Origin: Gracilaria domingensis
Lineage: Eukaryota > Rhodophyta > Florideophyceae > Gracilariales > Gracilariaceae
DNA length: 64,000 nt
NCBI GenBank assembly: GCA_022539475.1
Contig: VCMS01000088.1
Location: 62,001-126,000, forward strand
Direction of reading: 5' to 3'
Below are positions 23,589 through 33,979 of this stretch, one piece after another (within the stretch, counting starts at the first letter, position 1; each line of letters begins with the position of its first letter). Under the pieces are notes generated by a model that was not told the DNA's origin, did no database searches, and saw only the letters and a list, made by a program, of their open reading frames with translations. Made by a program: the position numbers and the translations under genes.

Positions 23589-25010
23589 ATGGCGTCCGGT
23601 ATGCTCCACGGAAGAGTGATCTTTCTTCGCGGAAGGTCATCGAGCATGTTGGCATTCCTGTCAAACTCGTTCGCTTATCCGAATCCGCTTTCTGCAGCTG
23701 GGGCCTGCAGCCCCGGGAGGCATATGATCTGCTCAAAGTTGATGAGCTCACACATGTCTGGTTCCCGAAGTGCTACAAGGGTCAGAAAACGACGTCTTGC
23801 TACACAGCGAAGCGTGCAGCCAGATGGAAAGGTTCATGAACTAAAGGGAGATGTCACCCCCGGCGCGGTGAACGTGCAGCCGTTTGAGCTGCCGGTAGAT
23901 TCGAACGGAATGGTGCTGCTCAAGAATCTGACGCTGCGCGAAATGGAAGATTGGGTTGAGCACAGTCTCGGCCAGAAACGGTTTCATGCAAGACAGCTGT
24001 GGCAGTGGATGTACAAAGCCGAGAGACTTGCTGCCACATTTGATGAAATGAGCGACCTGTCAAAGTCGTTTCGCCAAGTGCTCAACACACGCGCTCGTCT
24101 GGATGCGCTCGGGTTGAACTCGGTGCACCAGAGCGCAGACGGCACGCGAAAGATCACGTACAGACTGGATGCAGGCGGGGTGATCGAAACGGTGCTGATC
24201 CCGGCGGACGGGCGCACGACGATCTGCGTGTCCAGCCAGTGGGGCTGCGCGCTGAACTGCCAGTTTTGTCTGACGGGACGGACGGGCTACAAGCGCTCGC
24301 TGACGCAGGGGGAGATTGTGGACCAGCTGGTGCAGTCGATGCGGCTGTTTGGCGCGGAGAGTCGCATCACAAACGTGGTGTTCATGGGCGAAGGGGAGCC
24401 CGCGCACAATCTGGACAACGTGCTGCGCGCCGTGGACGCGATGACGCACGACCAGGGGCTGCACATGAGCCCGCGCAAGGTGACGGTGTCTACGTCCGGG
24501 CTGGTTCCGGAGATCAGGCGGTTTGCCAACGAAAGCAGCGCCAATCTGGCGGTTTCTTTACACGCGACCAACGATGAGCTGCGAAACTGGCTGATGCCCA
24601 TCAACCGCAAGTACGGGCTGTCCGAGCTGATGCAGGCGCTGCGCGACGTGTTTCCGCGCAGGCGCGGGCGGCAGCGCAAGGTGATGTTTCAGTACGTGAT
24701 GCTCAAGGGGGTGAACGACTCGCTGCAGGACGCCAGGGAGCTGCTGCGGCTGACGGCGGGCGTGCCGTGCAAGGTGAACCTGATCCAGTTCAACTCGCAC
24801 GACGGCACGCCGTTCGAGGCCAGCGACGAGGCGACGATGGCGGCGTTCCAGGAGTATCTGAGCGGCAAGGGGCTGACGGTGACGATCCGGCGCTCCCGCG
24901 GCGACGACAAGATGATGGCGTGCGGGCAGCTCGGGCAGCTCGGCGGCGCGCAGGCGCCGCGTCTGCGCGTGCCCGCCAAGTACGCGCACGCGGTGCGACG
25001 CGCGGCGTGA
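23589..25010 (+). CDS. RlmN-type 23S rRNA (adenine-C2) methyltransferase, organelle-type
   Basis: A radical-SAM enzyme that methylates C2 of an adenine in 23S rRNA, and often in tRNA. The product is 473 aa. The [4Fe-4S] motif CxxxCxxC is at C220/C224/C227 ([11 protein letters not shown]). The pair of cysteines used in the RlmN mechanism is present at C213 (TTICVSSQ) and C445 (KMMACGQL), as is the conserved Glu in IETVLIP (E200). [14 protein letters not shown] and [12 protein letters not shown] are family signatures. The first 95 or so residues are extra compared with bacterial RlmN and are rich in Ser and Arg, which fits a plastid or mitochondrial leader. Composition climbs from ordinary to very high GC along the gene. 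Its stop lies 23 bases from the stop of the convergent twin-CX9C gene. Confidence 0.93.
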   Translation: MASGMLHGRVIFLRGRSSSMLAFLSNSFAYPNPLSAAGACSPGRHMICSKLMSSHMSGSRSATRVRKRRLATQRSVQPDGKVHELKGDVTPGAVNVQPFELPVDSNGMVLLKNLTLREMEDWVEHSLGQKRFHARQLWQWMYKAERLAATFDEMSDLSKSFRQVLNTRARLDALGLNSVHQSADGTRKITYRLDAGGVIETVLIPADGRTTICVSSQWGCALNCQFCLTGRTGYKRSLTQGEIVDQLVQSMRLFGAESRITNVVFMGEGEPAHNLDNVLRAVDAMTHDQGLHMSPRKVTVSTSGLVPEIRRFANESSANLAVSLHATNDELRNWLMPINRKYGLSELMQALRDVFPRRRGRQRKVMFQYVMLKGVNDSLQDARELLRLTAGVPCKVNLIQFNSHDGTPFEASDEATMAAFQEYLSGKGLTVTIRRSRGDDKMMACGQLGQLGGAQAPRLRVPAKYAHAVRRAA

Positions 25011-25033
25011 AAGGCCGCGGCGTGCGCCGGCGT

Positions 25034-25572
25034 CTACCGCGGGCGCGCGGAGCGGCGGGCGTCGTCGTCGCCGCCGCCGGCGCCGCGCCGCACGGAGCGC
25101 CACGCGTGCGCGGCGGAGGCGGCGGCGCGCGCGCACACGGCGCGCACGCTGCGCGAAAGGTCGGACAGCATGCGCAGCGCGAAGCGCTGCGAGTCGCGCG
25201 CGGCGTGCGGGCGCGCCGCCGTGCGCGCCAGCGCCTCGCACGCGTGGTACTGCTTGGCCAGCATGCGCCTCACCAGCGGCGGCGGCGGCGGCGGCGGCGG
25301 CTGCGGCAACGGCGGCGCGCGCGCGTGCGGCGCGGCGTGCGGCGCGGCGGCGGGCGGCGGCGCGCGCGGCGCGGACGGCGCGGCGGGCGGCGGCGGCGAC
25401 GACGCGGGGGCGGCGGCGGCGGAGGCGGCGGCGGCGCGGTGCGCGGCGGCGCGCAGCACGGCGCGCTCGCAGGCCAGGAAGAGGCCGACCTTGTCGGCGC
25501 ACGCGGCCGCGCCGCTGCTCTCGACGCAGCGCAGCATTGCGCGGAACTTGGCGCCGCACGCGCCGCCCGCGT

Positions 25573-25618
<46 letters not shown>

Positions 25619-25621
25619 CAT
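25034..25621 (-). CDS. Twin CX9C (CHCH-type) protein, 195 aa
   Basis: The product starts with about 14 prolines and then carries two CX9C motifs: C22-x9-C32 and C41-x9-C51, within [11 protein letters not shown] and [11 protein letters not shown]. This pattern forms the disulfide-linked helical hairpin of proteins imported into the mitochondrial intermembrane space by the Mia40 relay. The rest is an Ala/Pro-rich linker and a basic helical tail ([18 protein letters not shown]). Most family members are about 80-150 aa, so this one is long because of low-complexity filler. The specific member (COX or CMC assembly type) cannot be told. It is divergent from SAR1 across about 400 bp. Confidence 0.65.
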
Positions 25622-26023
25622 GGCGGCTGCCGGCGGTCAGGCGGAGGTTGCGCGCGCGCGCGCTGCGCTGCCGCGCCGATGCGTGCACGCCGTGCACGCA
25701 TGACCAGGCACGCAGTGCGTGACGCATCGGCTCGAAAGCGCAGTTGCCGACCAGAGCCGTGCCACGACGCCCACGACGCCCACGACGCCCACGTGGCCAC
25801 ATGGCAGTCAATCAACGCGCGCTGTAAGCGGTTTGTACGCCACGCGCGGCGCGCCGTGCGCTGCGCGCCACTTAAATCAATCCACCCGCGGCGCATCGCC
25901 GCCGCGCCCGCGCTCGCGCCCGCGCGCCCATCCCCTCCCCGTCGCCCGTCGCCCGTCGCCCGTCGCCCCGTCGCCCCGTCGCCCGTCGCAAGGCCCCCCC
26001 CCCCCCCCCCGTCCGCCATCATC
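25622..26023. promoter_or_regulatory. Shared promoter region between the CX9C gene and SAR1
   Basis: About 400 bp separate two divergent start codons. The SAR1 side has a tandem CCCGTCGC-type repeat (about 25938-25989) and a run of 17 C at 25994-26010, just before the SAR1 ATG. Promoter function is inferred from position only. Confidence 0.45.
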
Positions 26024-26593
26024 ATGTTTGCGTGGTTCTGGGACACGCTCTCCTACCTGGGGCTGTACTACAAGAACGCCAAGATCCTCTTCCTGGGGCT
26101 GGACAACGCGGGCAAGACCACGCTCATGCACGTGCTGCGCGACGATCGCGTCGCGCAGCACATCCCCACGCAGCAGCCCACCGCCGAGGAGGTCGTGGTC
26201 GGCAACATCCGCTTCCGCGCCTTCGACCTGGGCGGCCACGCCGCCGCGCGCCAGATTTGGCGCAACTACTACGCAAAGGTGGACGGCGTCGTGTTCCTGG
26301 TGGACGCCGTCGACAGGGAGCGCTTCCCGGAGGTCAAGAACGAGCTGGACGGGCTCATCGGCGATGAGATGCTGTCCGACGTCCCGTTCCTCATCCTGGG
26401 CAACAAGATCGACATGCCGCGCGCCGCCAGCGACGAGGAGCTGCGATCGGCGCTCGGCCTGCACCACCTCACCACGGGACAGGCCACCGCGCCCATGAGC
26501 GACATCCGCCCCATCGAGCTCTTCATGTGCTCCGTCGTCCGGAAAATGGGCTACGCCGAGGGCTTCCGGTGGTTGAGCAACCACATTCAGTGA
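26024..26593 (+). CDS. SAR1: SAR1 small GTPase (COPII coat assembly)
   Basis: SAR1 is the GTPase that starts COPII vesicle budding at ER exit sites. The product is 189 aa, the usual length. It starts [13 protein letters not shown], the amphipathic membrane-inserting helix with the aromatic STAR-type motif. Nucleotide-binding motifs are GLDNAGKTT (P-loop, residues 25-33), DLGGH, where His replaces the Gln of Ras as in all SAR1/ARF-type relatives, and [13 protein letters not shown] closes the protein as in other SAR1s. The start is fixed by this N-terminus, and the long upstream in-frame extension is low-complexity and not coding. It has no intron. Confidence 0.96.
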   Translation: MFAWFWDTLSYLGLYYKNAKILFLGLDNAGKTTLMHVLRDDRVAQHIPTQQPTAEEVVVGNIRFRAFDLGGHAAARQIWRNYYAKVDGVVFLVDAVDRERFPEVKNELDGLIGDEMLSDVPFLILGNKIDMPRAASDEELRSALGLHHLTTGQATAPMSDIRPIELFMCSVVRKMGYAEGFRWLSNHIQ

Positions 26594-26725
26594 CATCTTT
26601 CGTGTAGCGGCCGTTTCTTGTACAATGCCTTTCGTACTGGTTTCCGTTCTTACCCTTCGCGTAAACGCACAAAGCAGCACCCCCGTCACACCTTTTTTTC
26701 CCTTTTCACTTTTCACTAAACCAAT

Positions 26726-27484
26726 TCAACTGTTCGCCTCTTCTGCCTTCTTTGACACCACCCGCGTCACGCACAAGTCGTTGAACGCCGTTTCGCAGCT
26801 TGACCGTTTCGCGCACGGGCATGCTCTTTCCTCCAGTCTGCCACTCTCGTACAGCTGCCTCATCAGCTCTCCTTGCCCCGCGCTTCGCCGCCCCGCCATC
26901 TCGCAGTACATTGAAAACTGGTTTGCCAGAAACACCACCCTGTCGAGAGCGTCGCATTCATGCAACGCGCGCAGCACGCCGTCGTTCACCTCGCGAGTAC
27001 AGTGCGGAAGAAACATGAACAACAGCGTATGCTGTTGCACCTCAAGCCCTGCCGATGGCTGCCACTCCCTCCTGCTCATATTCAGTTGCCGTACAACCAA
27101 TTCGTCTGCCTCGTTCATGCAAGGATCGCCCACAACGCACTGCCCCGCTTGCAACAGCTCGCGCAGCAAGCACGCGCACGCAAGTTGATGCGAGCCGTTG
27201 TTCCACGGAGCAAACGAACCCATTCCCAGACAGTACAACATCGTCTGCGAGCCAGCGTGCTTTGCCGCTGCTTGCACAACGTGCGCGGCTGTCTGCTGCC
27301 ACCAGTCAGTCTTTTTCAGCGACTCGGCCAAGTCGTTCACGTGGTCTGCGTTTATCTGCGGTGTTGAACCATCGGGGGCCAGTGGTGCACTCACATGGTA
27401 CATAGCTGGAGACGCGCGTTTTTCGCCCTTCAAACGACGCCGTTTTCCGCGACGTCGGACGGTTTTCCATTCGTGCTGTGTCAT
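26726..27484 (-). CDS. SRR1-like domain protein, 252 aa
   Basis: It resembles SRR1 (Sensitivity to Red-light Reduced 1) family proteins, known from plant phytochrome and clock work and widespread in eukaryotes. The biochemical activity of the family is not settled. Matching segments are LYCLGMGSFAPWNNGSHQLA (a nucleotide-fold-like start), VVGDPCMNEADELVVRQL, LLFMFLPHC, then ALDRVVFLANQFSMY. The N-terminus is basic (KTVRRRGKRRRLKGEKR), a likely nuclear signal. The gene is convergent with SAR1, with 132 bases between stop codons. Confidence 0.8.
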   Translation of the reverse strand: MTQHEWKTVRRRGKRRRLKGEKRASPAMYHVSAPLAPDGSTPQINADHVNDLAESLKKTDWWQQTAAHVVQAAAKHAGSQTMLYCLGMGSFAPWNNGSHQLACACLLRELLQAGQCVVGDPCMNEADELVVRQLNMSRREWQPSAGLEVQQHTLLFMFLPHCTREVNDGVLRALHECDALDRVVFLANQFSMYCEMAGRRSAGQGELMRQLYESGRLEERACPCAKRSSCETAFNDLCVTRVVSKKAEEANS

Positions 27485-28245
27485 GCGAACGGGGCCTCGC
27501 GTGACGATAGCAGTGTGGCGACTTGACTTGCCTGCGAAGCTGAAGAGAGTTGCTTCGCCGCCCTTCTAAACAGAGGGCTACGATAACAGTCTTCTCGGGG
27601 GCACTACGGTCGGTCACCGTCGGTGGTCGATAACAGGTGCCCGTCGCATCTACGACGGTAGATGCCATCAACGGTAGACGTGTACAGTTGGTAATTTGGG
27701 CAAATTTCTTTAGGATAACCTCCTTCGGTATGAACACTACGAGTCGTAGTCTACGACACGTACCTTTGTACCTTTGTAAATACCCTTTGTATAAACTTTA
27801 CAAGAACGTCGCGCGACTTCTGCCATGCCGACTCGGCACCTTAAATATCGCAAGGCCGAAGAATGGCCAAATGGGAGCGACAGAAGAAACCAACCTGGAG
27901 TTCAACATAATGATTCGATCAGGTGTTCACCAGCTTGGCAATATGATAGCTTTTGGGATTGGCAGCTCGTCTTGCATTGTATGAACTCAACAACATGTTG
28001 TGCTCCTCTCTTGCTCGTACACGTGCCAAAAGGTATCCTAACGATATCCCAGGACTAGCTAGGATACCAATCAAGCACTTTGCCGAGACGTCAGAACGCC
28101 GTTGGTAACTCTCTCAATATTGGTAAAGTTGGACAAGGGATAGAACGAGAGAAAACTGAGTGAGCTACACTTCACTACACGTACGCTTTACTAGCTGTTA
28201 TCAGCATTACAATATATGCAAGTGAATGACGAGTTGGGAAAGTGA
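27485..28245. other. Intergenic stretch, nothing recognised
   Basis: Short frames only, with no motif or strong structure. It holds the upstream region of the SRR1-like gene and the 3' side of chorismate mutase. Confidence 0.5.
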
Positions 28246-29253
28246 TTATTTGGTCCATTGCATCATGTTTGCCATGAACGCATCCTTCTTCTGAGGGGTA
28301 TGCTCTTCATAATCAACGCCCTCATATCGCTGGATGATGTATTCGACCTCGACCACCTTGGTTAGCGGAATGATGAACTTTTGATACATATCAGAGATGG
28401 TGGACGGTTCAACCTTGAAAACATCTCTTGGCCCATCGACACTGATATCAGAACCGTAGCTCCTCGCTTTGTTCTCGACGCGCTTGAGTAGCACGCGCTC
28501 AACTGTCTCGTTGGACAGCTCCTCCCAGATGGCGTCGCGGTCTCTGCTTGCAGCCAGCTTCTTGTAGAGCGATTCATTCGCCTGGCACTTCGCCTCGGCG
28601 ATGAACTTGCCGTAGTGGATTCTCTTGGACAGCGCCTGCAAGCAGGCCACGTCGCAGGTGGCGGCGCTGCCGTAGTTCTGATCATCTCCCGGCTGACAGA
28701 TGTTGTGCAAAATGAAGTTGTTGTAGATCTCTTCAATGTCTTGGTTGACGTTGACGTGGTTGCGTTTGAGCGTTTGCGGGTAGTCAAGTGGAGCAAGAAT
28801 AGGCTTGGGCAGCAGGTGAGGCGGCGAAAACGGGTGCTCGTCCGGGGAGGTGTACCGGCGCACCTTGGCGTACACCTCCTCTATCTGGTAGAGCACAAAC
28901 TGCGAAAACGTGTTGTACGGCGTGGGCACATCGAACGCGCCCGCCGTGTATATGGGGTCGTTGAGGCGGAACTGCGCCCTCTCGATCAGCGCGAAGATGA
29001 TGGTCTCCTCCTGGCGGATGAGGCGCTCGCGCAGGTCGGCGAGCCGCAGCGACGCGCCGGGCGGCGGGTTGGGGATGCCGTAAAAGTCCACGCCCGGCTG
29101 CTGCTGGTGCAGCGTGCGGTCGCACGCGAGCACGCGCGCGACGCGGCGCGGCGCGGCGGCGGGCGCGGCGCGCCTCGGCGACGCGCGCGGCGGCGCGGCG
29201 CGGCGCGCGGCGGCCGGCAGCGCGCACGGCGGCAGGAAGGCGGGCGCGGCCAT
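28246..29253 (-). CDS. Chorismate mutase, plastid-targeted AroQ type
   Basis: It converts chorismate to prephenate, the branch step to Phe and Tyr. The all-helical eukaryotic-type domain is clear: LRLADLRERLIRQEETIIFALIERAQF, then LPKPILAPLDYP, the hinge region ENESLY-like part QANESLYKKL, and VERVLLKRVENKARSYG ending EYIIQRYEG. The start at 29253 gives MAAPAFLPPCALPAAARRAAPP, a typical Ala/Arg-rich transit peptide, for 335 aa in total. An earlier in-frame ATG at 29409 adds only Pro-rich filler. Base composition rises steeply toward the 5' end. The catalytic glutamate context cannot be judged without alignment. Confidence 0.92.
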   Translation of the reverse strand: MAAPAFLPPCALPAAARRAAPPRASPRRAAPAAAPRRVARVLACDRTLHQQQPGVDFYGIPNPPPGASLRLADLRERLIRQEETIIFALIERAQFRLNDPIYTAGAFDVPTPYNTFSQFVLYQIEEVYAKVRRYTSPDEHPFSPPHLLPKPILAPLDYPQTLKRNHVNVNQDIEEIYNNFILHNICQPGDDQNYGSAATCDVACLQALSKRIHYGKFIAEAKCQANESLYKKLAASRDRDAIWEELSNETVERVLLKRVENKARSYGSDISVDGPRDVFKVEPSTISDMYQKFIIPLTKVVEVEYIIQRYEGVDYEEHTPQKKDAFMANMMQWTK

Positions 29254-29695
29254 GTCGGCGTCGGCGTCGGGCGATCGGGGCGGCGGCGCGGCGAGCTGGC
29301 GCAGCTGCTGGCGCGCGGCGGCGTGCGGGTGCGGGCGCGGCGACGGCGACGGCGGCGGCGGCGGCGACGGCGGCGGCGGCGGCGTGCGCGGCGGCGAGGC
29401 GGCGCGCATGGTGCGTTTATGTGGCGCGGGCGGGGCGCGCCGGGGCGGGCGGCGCGCGGCGGCGCGGCGCGAGGCGGCGCGCGCGGCGGTGATGAGGAGC
29501 GCGGCGCGTCAGCGGTTGCGTGCGCGGCCACGTGCGCCCAATTGGCGTCCGGGCGCCGGCCTGAGCCTGAGGTGTCCCCTCCGTGAGGTCACCTCCGTGA
29601 GGTGCGCCGCGCTCACGTCACCTGAGTCAGGCGCATGTGTGACAACCAGTGACAACGGCGCCGCCGCGCCGCGCCGCGCCGCGCGCCTCTCTCCG

Positions 29696-31483
29696 TCAGT
29701 CGCCGCCCACGCGCATGGCGCTGCGCGTGGCGCGCGACACGACGATGGCGTGCCCCTCGCAGATGTCGTCCACGCGCAGGTGGTCGCCGTGGCGGATCAC
29801 CGCGCGCGCGCCCTCGTCCGGCCGCCGCACCAGGAAGTAGCCGTCGCACAGCGTGACGCGGCTCAGGTGGTCCAGCCGGATGCCCTTGGCGTCGTACAGC
29901 GGGTAGCGGTCCTTGCCCGAGTAGAACACGTCGATGCCCGGCAGGTTCTCGCCGTAGCCCACGCCGGCCAGCCACATGCGGAAGCGCTCCACCTGCGCCT
30001 CCTTCTTCTTCGCCTGCGCGCGCGTCGCGAACGGCCGCCGGTACGAGCTGTTCAGCAGGTCCTCGATGCTGTGCACCTCCTTGCACCCGTGGATCGCGTT
30101 GCGGATCGGCCGCGTCTGGCTCGACATGCACTGCCACACCGACACCAGCGTCCCGACCATCCCCAGCATCACCAGCGAGACCACCTCCAGGTACCCCACC
30201 AACCCGTCCGTCACCCCCTTCACGCACACCACCACCGTCGCCACCGTCGCCGCCACCATGTACAACACCATCAGGAACACGCGCATCATCGCCTGCGACC
30301 GCGGCTCCTTCTTCATCAGCACCCCGTCCTTCATGTACACGGAGCTCTTGAAGTTCCCGTCCGATTTCATGTACTCGTCGTCCAGCTTTTGTGCCTCAAT
30401 CCGGTAGTACGGCGTGGCCTGCCGCTGCTCAGCGCACTCTCGCGTGAAAGTGTATCGCAGCCCGTGCACTTCAAACTGCCCGTAATCCGAGTGAAGTATG
30501 CCAAACAACAGGTTCGTCACCCCGTGTCGCCGTTTTAGGATCACCGATTGGTACCACTCCTCCAGCTTGTCCGAGTCCCCCCATATGATATTGATCAACC
30601 TCTTGTTTCTCTCCAGTCCGAACACCATCTCATCCTTGTCCATATTCGCCGCGATGCACTTCTGCACGATTCTCAGCAGACAGGGGTTCAGCCAAATTGC
30701 GCAACGAGTAACTTCTCCCACAAATTCATCCAGTTTGCAAACCGCTGTGCTCTGGTCCGAGTAAAGCCCCGTGCCTTTCACGGAATACATCACTCGGTCC
30801 GTCTGCTCTACCAACGACATGGCCAGGATTTCGTCCATGGAGTCTGCCTCTTTCCTCTTACGAAGTATTCTCTTGTCCTTTTTCATATGTTTCTTTGGTC
30901 TCGACTGCACCTTCCGACCAGATTCGAACTCAACCAAGTCATACGCCCGCGAAAGTATGTCAGCGGACGGCATTTTACGCCCGTAAGAGTGCCATGCCAT
31001 GGCGCGCGCAGTTTCCATTTCGCCGTACTTTACTTGCTTGATGGACAGCGTTGATGCTTTTTCTAGCATACGGCACAAATCGGGCAGCTCCGGTACAATT
31101 GTTGATAGTCGCCTTGCGTGAACAATCAGCATTTTCTCAGAATACTTACCCGGATGCGGGTCGAGAGAATCAAGAGCTCGTATTATCATACTTTCCTCAC
31201 CCTCTCTTCGAAGCGGCGAATTATTCTTTTCCTTTCCGCGATGTATTTGTCTCAACCATTCTTGAACGAGTTGTTCGTCGTTCTTCTCTGTCGGCGACTT
31301 CAGCCGAACTTTTGGTTTCCTACAGTCTACAGCTTTTTGAAGCGCCAGACGCACGTATGTCTTGAGAACCTCGCGCTGATGTGAAATTGCATTTCTCCTC
31401 CTATCATCCTCGCTCGTGTTTCGCCTCGAAGTTCCAGGAGGACGTTTTGACTGTTTGGGGTGCGTCATGATGGGGGACAACAC
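29696..31483 (-). CDS. Orphan two-TM membrane protein, 595 aa
   Basis: The family is not recognised. The first half is soluble, highly charged and basic (PKKHMKKDKRILRKRKEAD, residues 196-214), with helical segments. Two close membrane spans lie at about residues 399-421 (MMRVFLMVLYMVAATVATVVV) and 427-450 (GLVGYLEVVSLVMLGMVGTLV), separated by a very short turn. About 145 residues follow, including FRMWLAGVGYGENLPGID and GDHLRVDDICEGHAIVVSR. A hairpin anchor suggests that both ends face the same side of a membrane. The 3' half of the gene is far more GC-rich than the 5' half. Alternative start: Met6 (MTHPKQ). Confidence 0.75.
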   Translation of the reverse strand: MLSPIMTHPKQSKRPPGTSRRNTSEDDRRRNAISHQREVLKTYVRLALQKAVDCRKPKVRLKSPTEKNDEQLVQEWLRQIHRGKEKNNSPLRREGEESMIIRALDSLDPHPGKYSEKMLIVHARRLSTIVPELPDLCRMLEKASTLSIKQVKYGEMETARAMAWHSYGRKMPSADILSRAYDLVEFESGRKVQSRPKKHMKKDKRILRKRKEADSMDEILAMSLVEQTDRVMYSVKGTGLYSDQSTAVCKLDEFVGEVTRCAIWLNPCLLRIVQKCIAANMDKDEMVFGLERNKRLINIIWGDSDKLEEWYQSVILKRRHGVTNLLFGILHSDYGQFEVHGLRYTFTRECAEQRQATPYYRIEAQKLDDEYMKSDGNFKSSVYMKDGVLMKKEPRSQAMMRVFLMVLYMVAATVATVVVCVKGVTDGLVGYLEVVSLVMLGMVGTLVSVWQCMSSQTRPIRNAIHGCKEVHSIEDLLNSSYRRPFATRAQAKKKEAQVERFRMWLAGVGYGENLPGIDVFYSGKDRYPLYDAKGIRLDHLSRVTLCDGYFLVRRPDEGARAVIRHGDHLRVDDICEGHAIVVSRATRSAMRVGGD

Positions 31484-32516
31484 ATAAGGCGTAACACTGA
31501 GAGTTTTGAAGGTGAAAACAGTTTCCCCAAACCCTCAGACGCTGCAAGACATGCCCTTGTTCGGTTTCTGCTTACTACCCAGTGGGTCCATTTCAATGGG
31601 CCTGGAAAGAAAAACTGTTCAATGAACATCAGAGCTGCAGCTAGGCAAGAGCTGGCCGTGTCCCATCTCTTACGGTCCCATCACAGCTCGATTGCTTGGC
31701 CTAGTGCTTTGCGGTCGACCCAAAGCTCGGTAATCCAGTGCGGGTAGTTGTTAAACTGGTCGATTCACTTCTTTGCCCCGACGAACGTTCCAGAAGTGAT
31801 CTCAACCACATCTGAAACTGGATATGAAGCGAAAAGACTTATCGTTTTGCCTTTTCCTCGACGGCACGGTTAAGGCATAGGCCCGAGACCAACAAAGGAC
31901 TCAGGGGTTTTCGGCAATCCCAGGGCTCTCGGCCATATGCGTATAAATGGAAATAGAACGAATTAAAAGCTGTGATCTTCGTTGACGTGTAGGTCTCTCT
32001 CTTGCACTCGCCGCCAATTAATGTGACGCTGGCACGGAGTGTGATCCTCCCCAATTGTAGAACTCCTCACAACGAAAGCACAAGAGACTCTGTTCTCTAT
32101 CGCTTCTAGCTGTCAAACATTGTGACAAATCCTGCTCTTTTCGGACATTCGGTCATATTTCTCCGCGTTGCGACTACGGGAGGAACAGTGGTCTGTCAGA
32201 GGTAGGAAGGCTTCATACCTCTTGACGAAAAGTCTTTGACAACCAAGCTTCGGTGGGGACGTGCACTCCTGCTTTTGTTGTCTTCGGCGTGACTATCTAC
32301 TTCGTTGGGGAGTCCCAACTTGAGACTATCTTACAGTGCGTGACGTTCTCTCCAGGGCCATTTCCGTTTTTCCAGGTTTTGCTGGCACCTCACCATTTGG
32401 GCGATCATCATCATGATAATTTCTAGCTTGCATCACGGTTGCTGATCCACTGCATGGAGTTTGCCTGGCGTTGCATTGCTCACTGACCACCCTTGGAACT
32501 TACCTTGTAGGGTACT
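31484..32516. other. Intergenic stretch, nothing recognised
   Basis: About 1 kb between divergent genes, with no supported gene or repeat. Presumably it contains both promoters. Confidence 0.5.
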
Positions 32517-33767
32517 ATGAAGAGAGAAGCGACCTCGTTTGGAAATGCAAATGCGTCAATACGCTTTGCGAGAACGAGGAGTGCGTTTGTTCCGAACACA
32601 TCGTGTCTTCTAACTCACATATTCTTAGAGACATCAAAGCCAACGAGCTTGGCATGTACCAGACGACGGAGTGGGCAGAAGTTTTCCTGCTGCAAAAGAG
32701 TAATTTGTTCAGATTCTGGGGATTCATCGACTACATCTTCTAAACATGATATACCGAGTGGAGCCTCGCGAAAACATGGTGCTTTTGAACAAACGATCAA
32801 TTCAACCTCAGATCCCCCACTGAATCTGACAGGCGACGAAAGTGGCGGCGATAGGGATGGATATGGACATGGTGGAAGTGGTGGTGGGGGTCGGGGTGGT
32901 GGAAGCGCAGGTGGGTCTGGGGGAGGTGGGTATGACGGGTACGAACTACCTGAGGATCTTAAACAAGCACTGGCGTTTGGCTCGCTCACTCAGGAAAGTC
33001 TCAGACGATATTTCAATGCCTTGAAGAACCCCCTGCTACGACTTCTGATGGCAATTCCTGCATATCGAACAAGGGCACTGGCTGATTCTGCTTTTTTCTT
33101 CAAGCTTATGGTTCAGGAACTGATTGGGAATGGCACGGCTCTCGCATCCGAAATAGCCGTTCGTGGAAAAGACATCGTTCATGAGCTTGAATACGTAGCA
33201 TCTGATCTCATTGTCGGAACGGTGGTTGAAGCTGCGTTTGTGTGGCTTTTGGCACCCACTCTGTCACTTCCATCGGCGTCTGGATCGTCTCTATCATGCT
33301 TTTTGTCATCATTACCGTCAAACATATTTCAACGGTCGACTGCTATTCAACAGTTTACTCTAACGCAACGTGCTGCATCGTTTGTATACGCCGGGATTCA
33401 GTACACGCTTATTGGTTTTGTAGCAGGTATTGTTGGTACTGCGATAACCTACGGGCTCATTGAAGGAAGAAAACGCTTGGACAAGACCTACGAACCTGAA
33501 AGACCGATGCCTGCTGTCATTCCAAACTCAGCCGCCTGGGGGGTTTTTATGGGTGTCTCCAGCAACACTCGCTTTCAGCTGGTGGAAGGTCTAGAGTTGG
33601 GCATCGCGAAACTGTTCGCTGGAAGAGCAAATTCTGTTGTCAACGGTTCTATTATTGCATTGCGATTTGCAAACAACTACTGGGGAGGTGTTCAGTTTGT
33701 ACAGTTCTTTAGATATCTAGGGTTACACGCAACAGGTGAGGAAACAGACCACCATATGCAGGAATGA
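32517..33767 (+). CDS. RETICULATA-related (DUF3411) plastid membrane protein, 416 aa
   Basis: It belongs to the RETICULATA/RER family of plastid envelope proteins, whose loss in Arabidopsis gives reticulated leaves; the transport or scaffold role is unsettled. The first 65 residues are rich in Ser, Thr and Arg without many acids, fitting a transit peptide. A Gly-rich linker (about 117-138) follows. The family domain spans about 160-405: LRRYFNALKNPLLRLLMAIPAYRTRALAD, FFKLMVQELIGNG, GTVVEAAFVWLLAP, YTLIGFVAGIVGTAITYGLI, RFQLVEGLELGIAKLF, NNYWGGVQFVQFFRYLGL. Membrane segments lie near 233-250 and 297-315 and in the last part. It is convergent with FKBP. Confidence 0.9.
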   Translation: MKREATSFGNANASIRFARTRSAFVPNTSCLLTHIFLETSKPTSLACTRRRSGQKFSCCKRVICSDSGDSSTTSSKHDIPSGASRKHGAFEQTINSTSDPPLNLTGDESGGDRDGYGHGGSGGGGRGGGSAGGSGGGGYDGYELPEDLKQALAFGSLTQESLRRYFNALKNPLLRLLMAIPAYRTRALADSAFFFKLMVQELIGNGTALASEIAVRGKDIVHELEYVASDLIVGTVVEAAFVWLLAPTLSLPSASGSSLSCFLSSLPSNIFQRSTAIQQFTLTQRAASFVYAGIQYTLIGFVAGIVGTAITYGLIEGRKRLDKTYEPERPMPAVIPNSAAWGVFMGVSSNTRFQLVEGLELGIAKLFAGRANSVVNGSIIALRFANNYWGGVQFVQFFRYLGLHATGEETDHHMQE

Positions 33768-33979
33768 GAAGAGCTCCTTTTCCAGGCCGGGTTACGCACC
33801 GGTACCTGCTACGAGCAATGTGGTGCTTCCAGACAAGACTGCAGAGTTTAGGGCATAGCCGTACAGATATACTTCCGTCAAAAAGGCACCGATGGTAACT
33901 GGGCTGCCTGGCAAAGGTCCGAAGGTATGTGCAAAGCATTCATGGCACAAGCAGCAATCAGAAGCAGTGTTTGTTTCAA

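Noticed and set aside
24558-26046. Long Arg/Ala-rich frames antisense to or overlapping RlmN, the CX9C gene and SAR1
   Set aside because: Extreme GC removes stop codons in all frames. No motif occurs, and the genes in the other frames have clear signatures.
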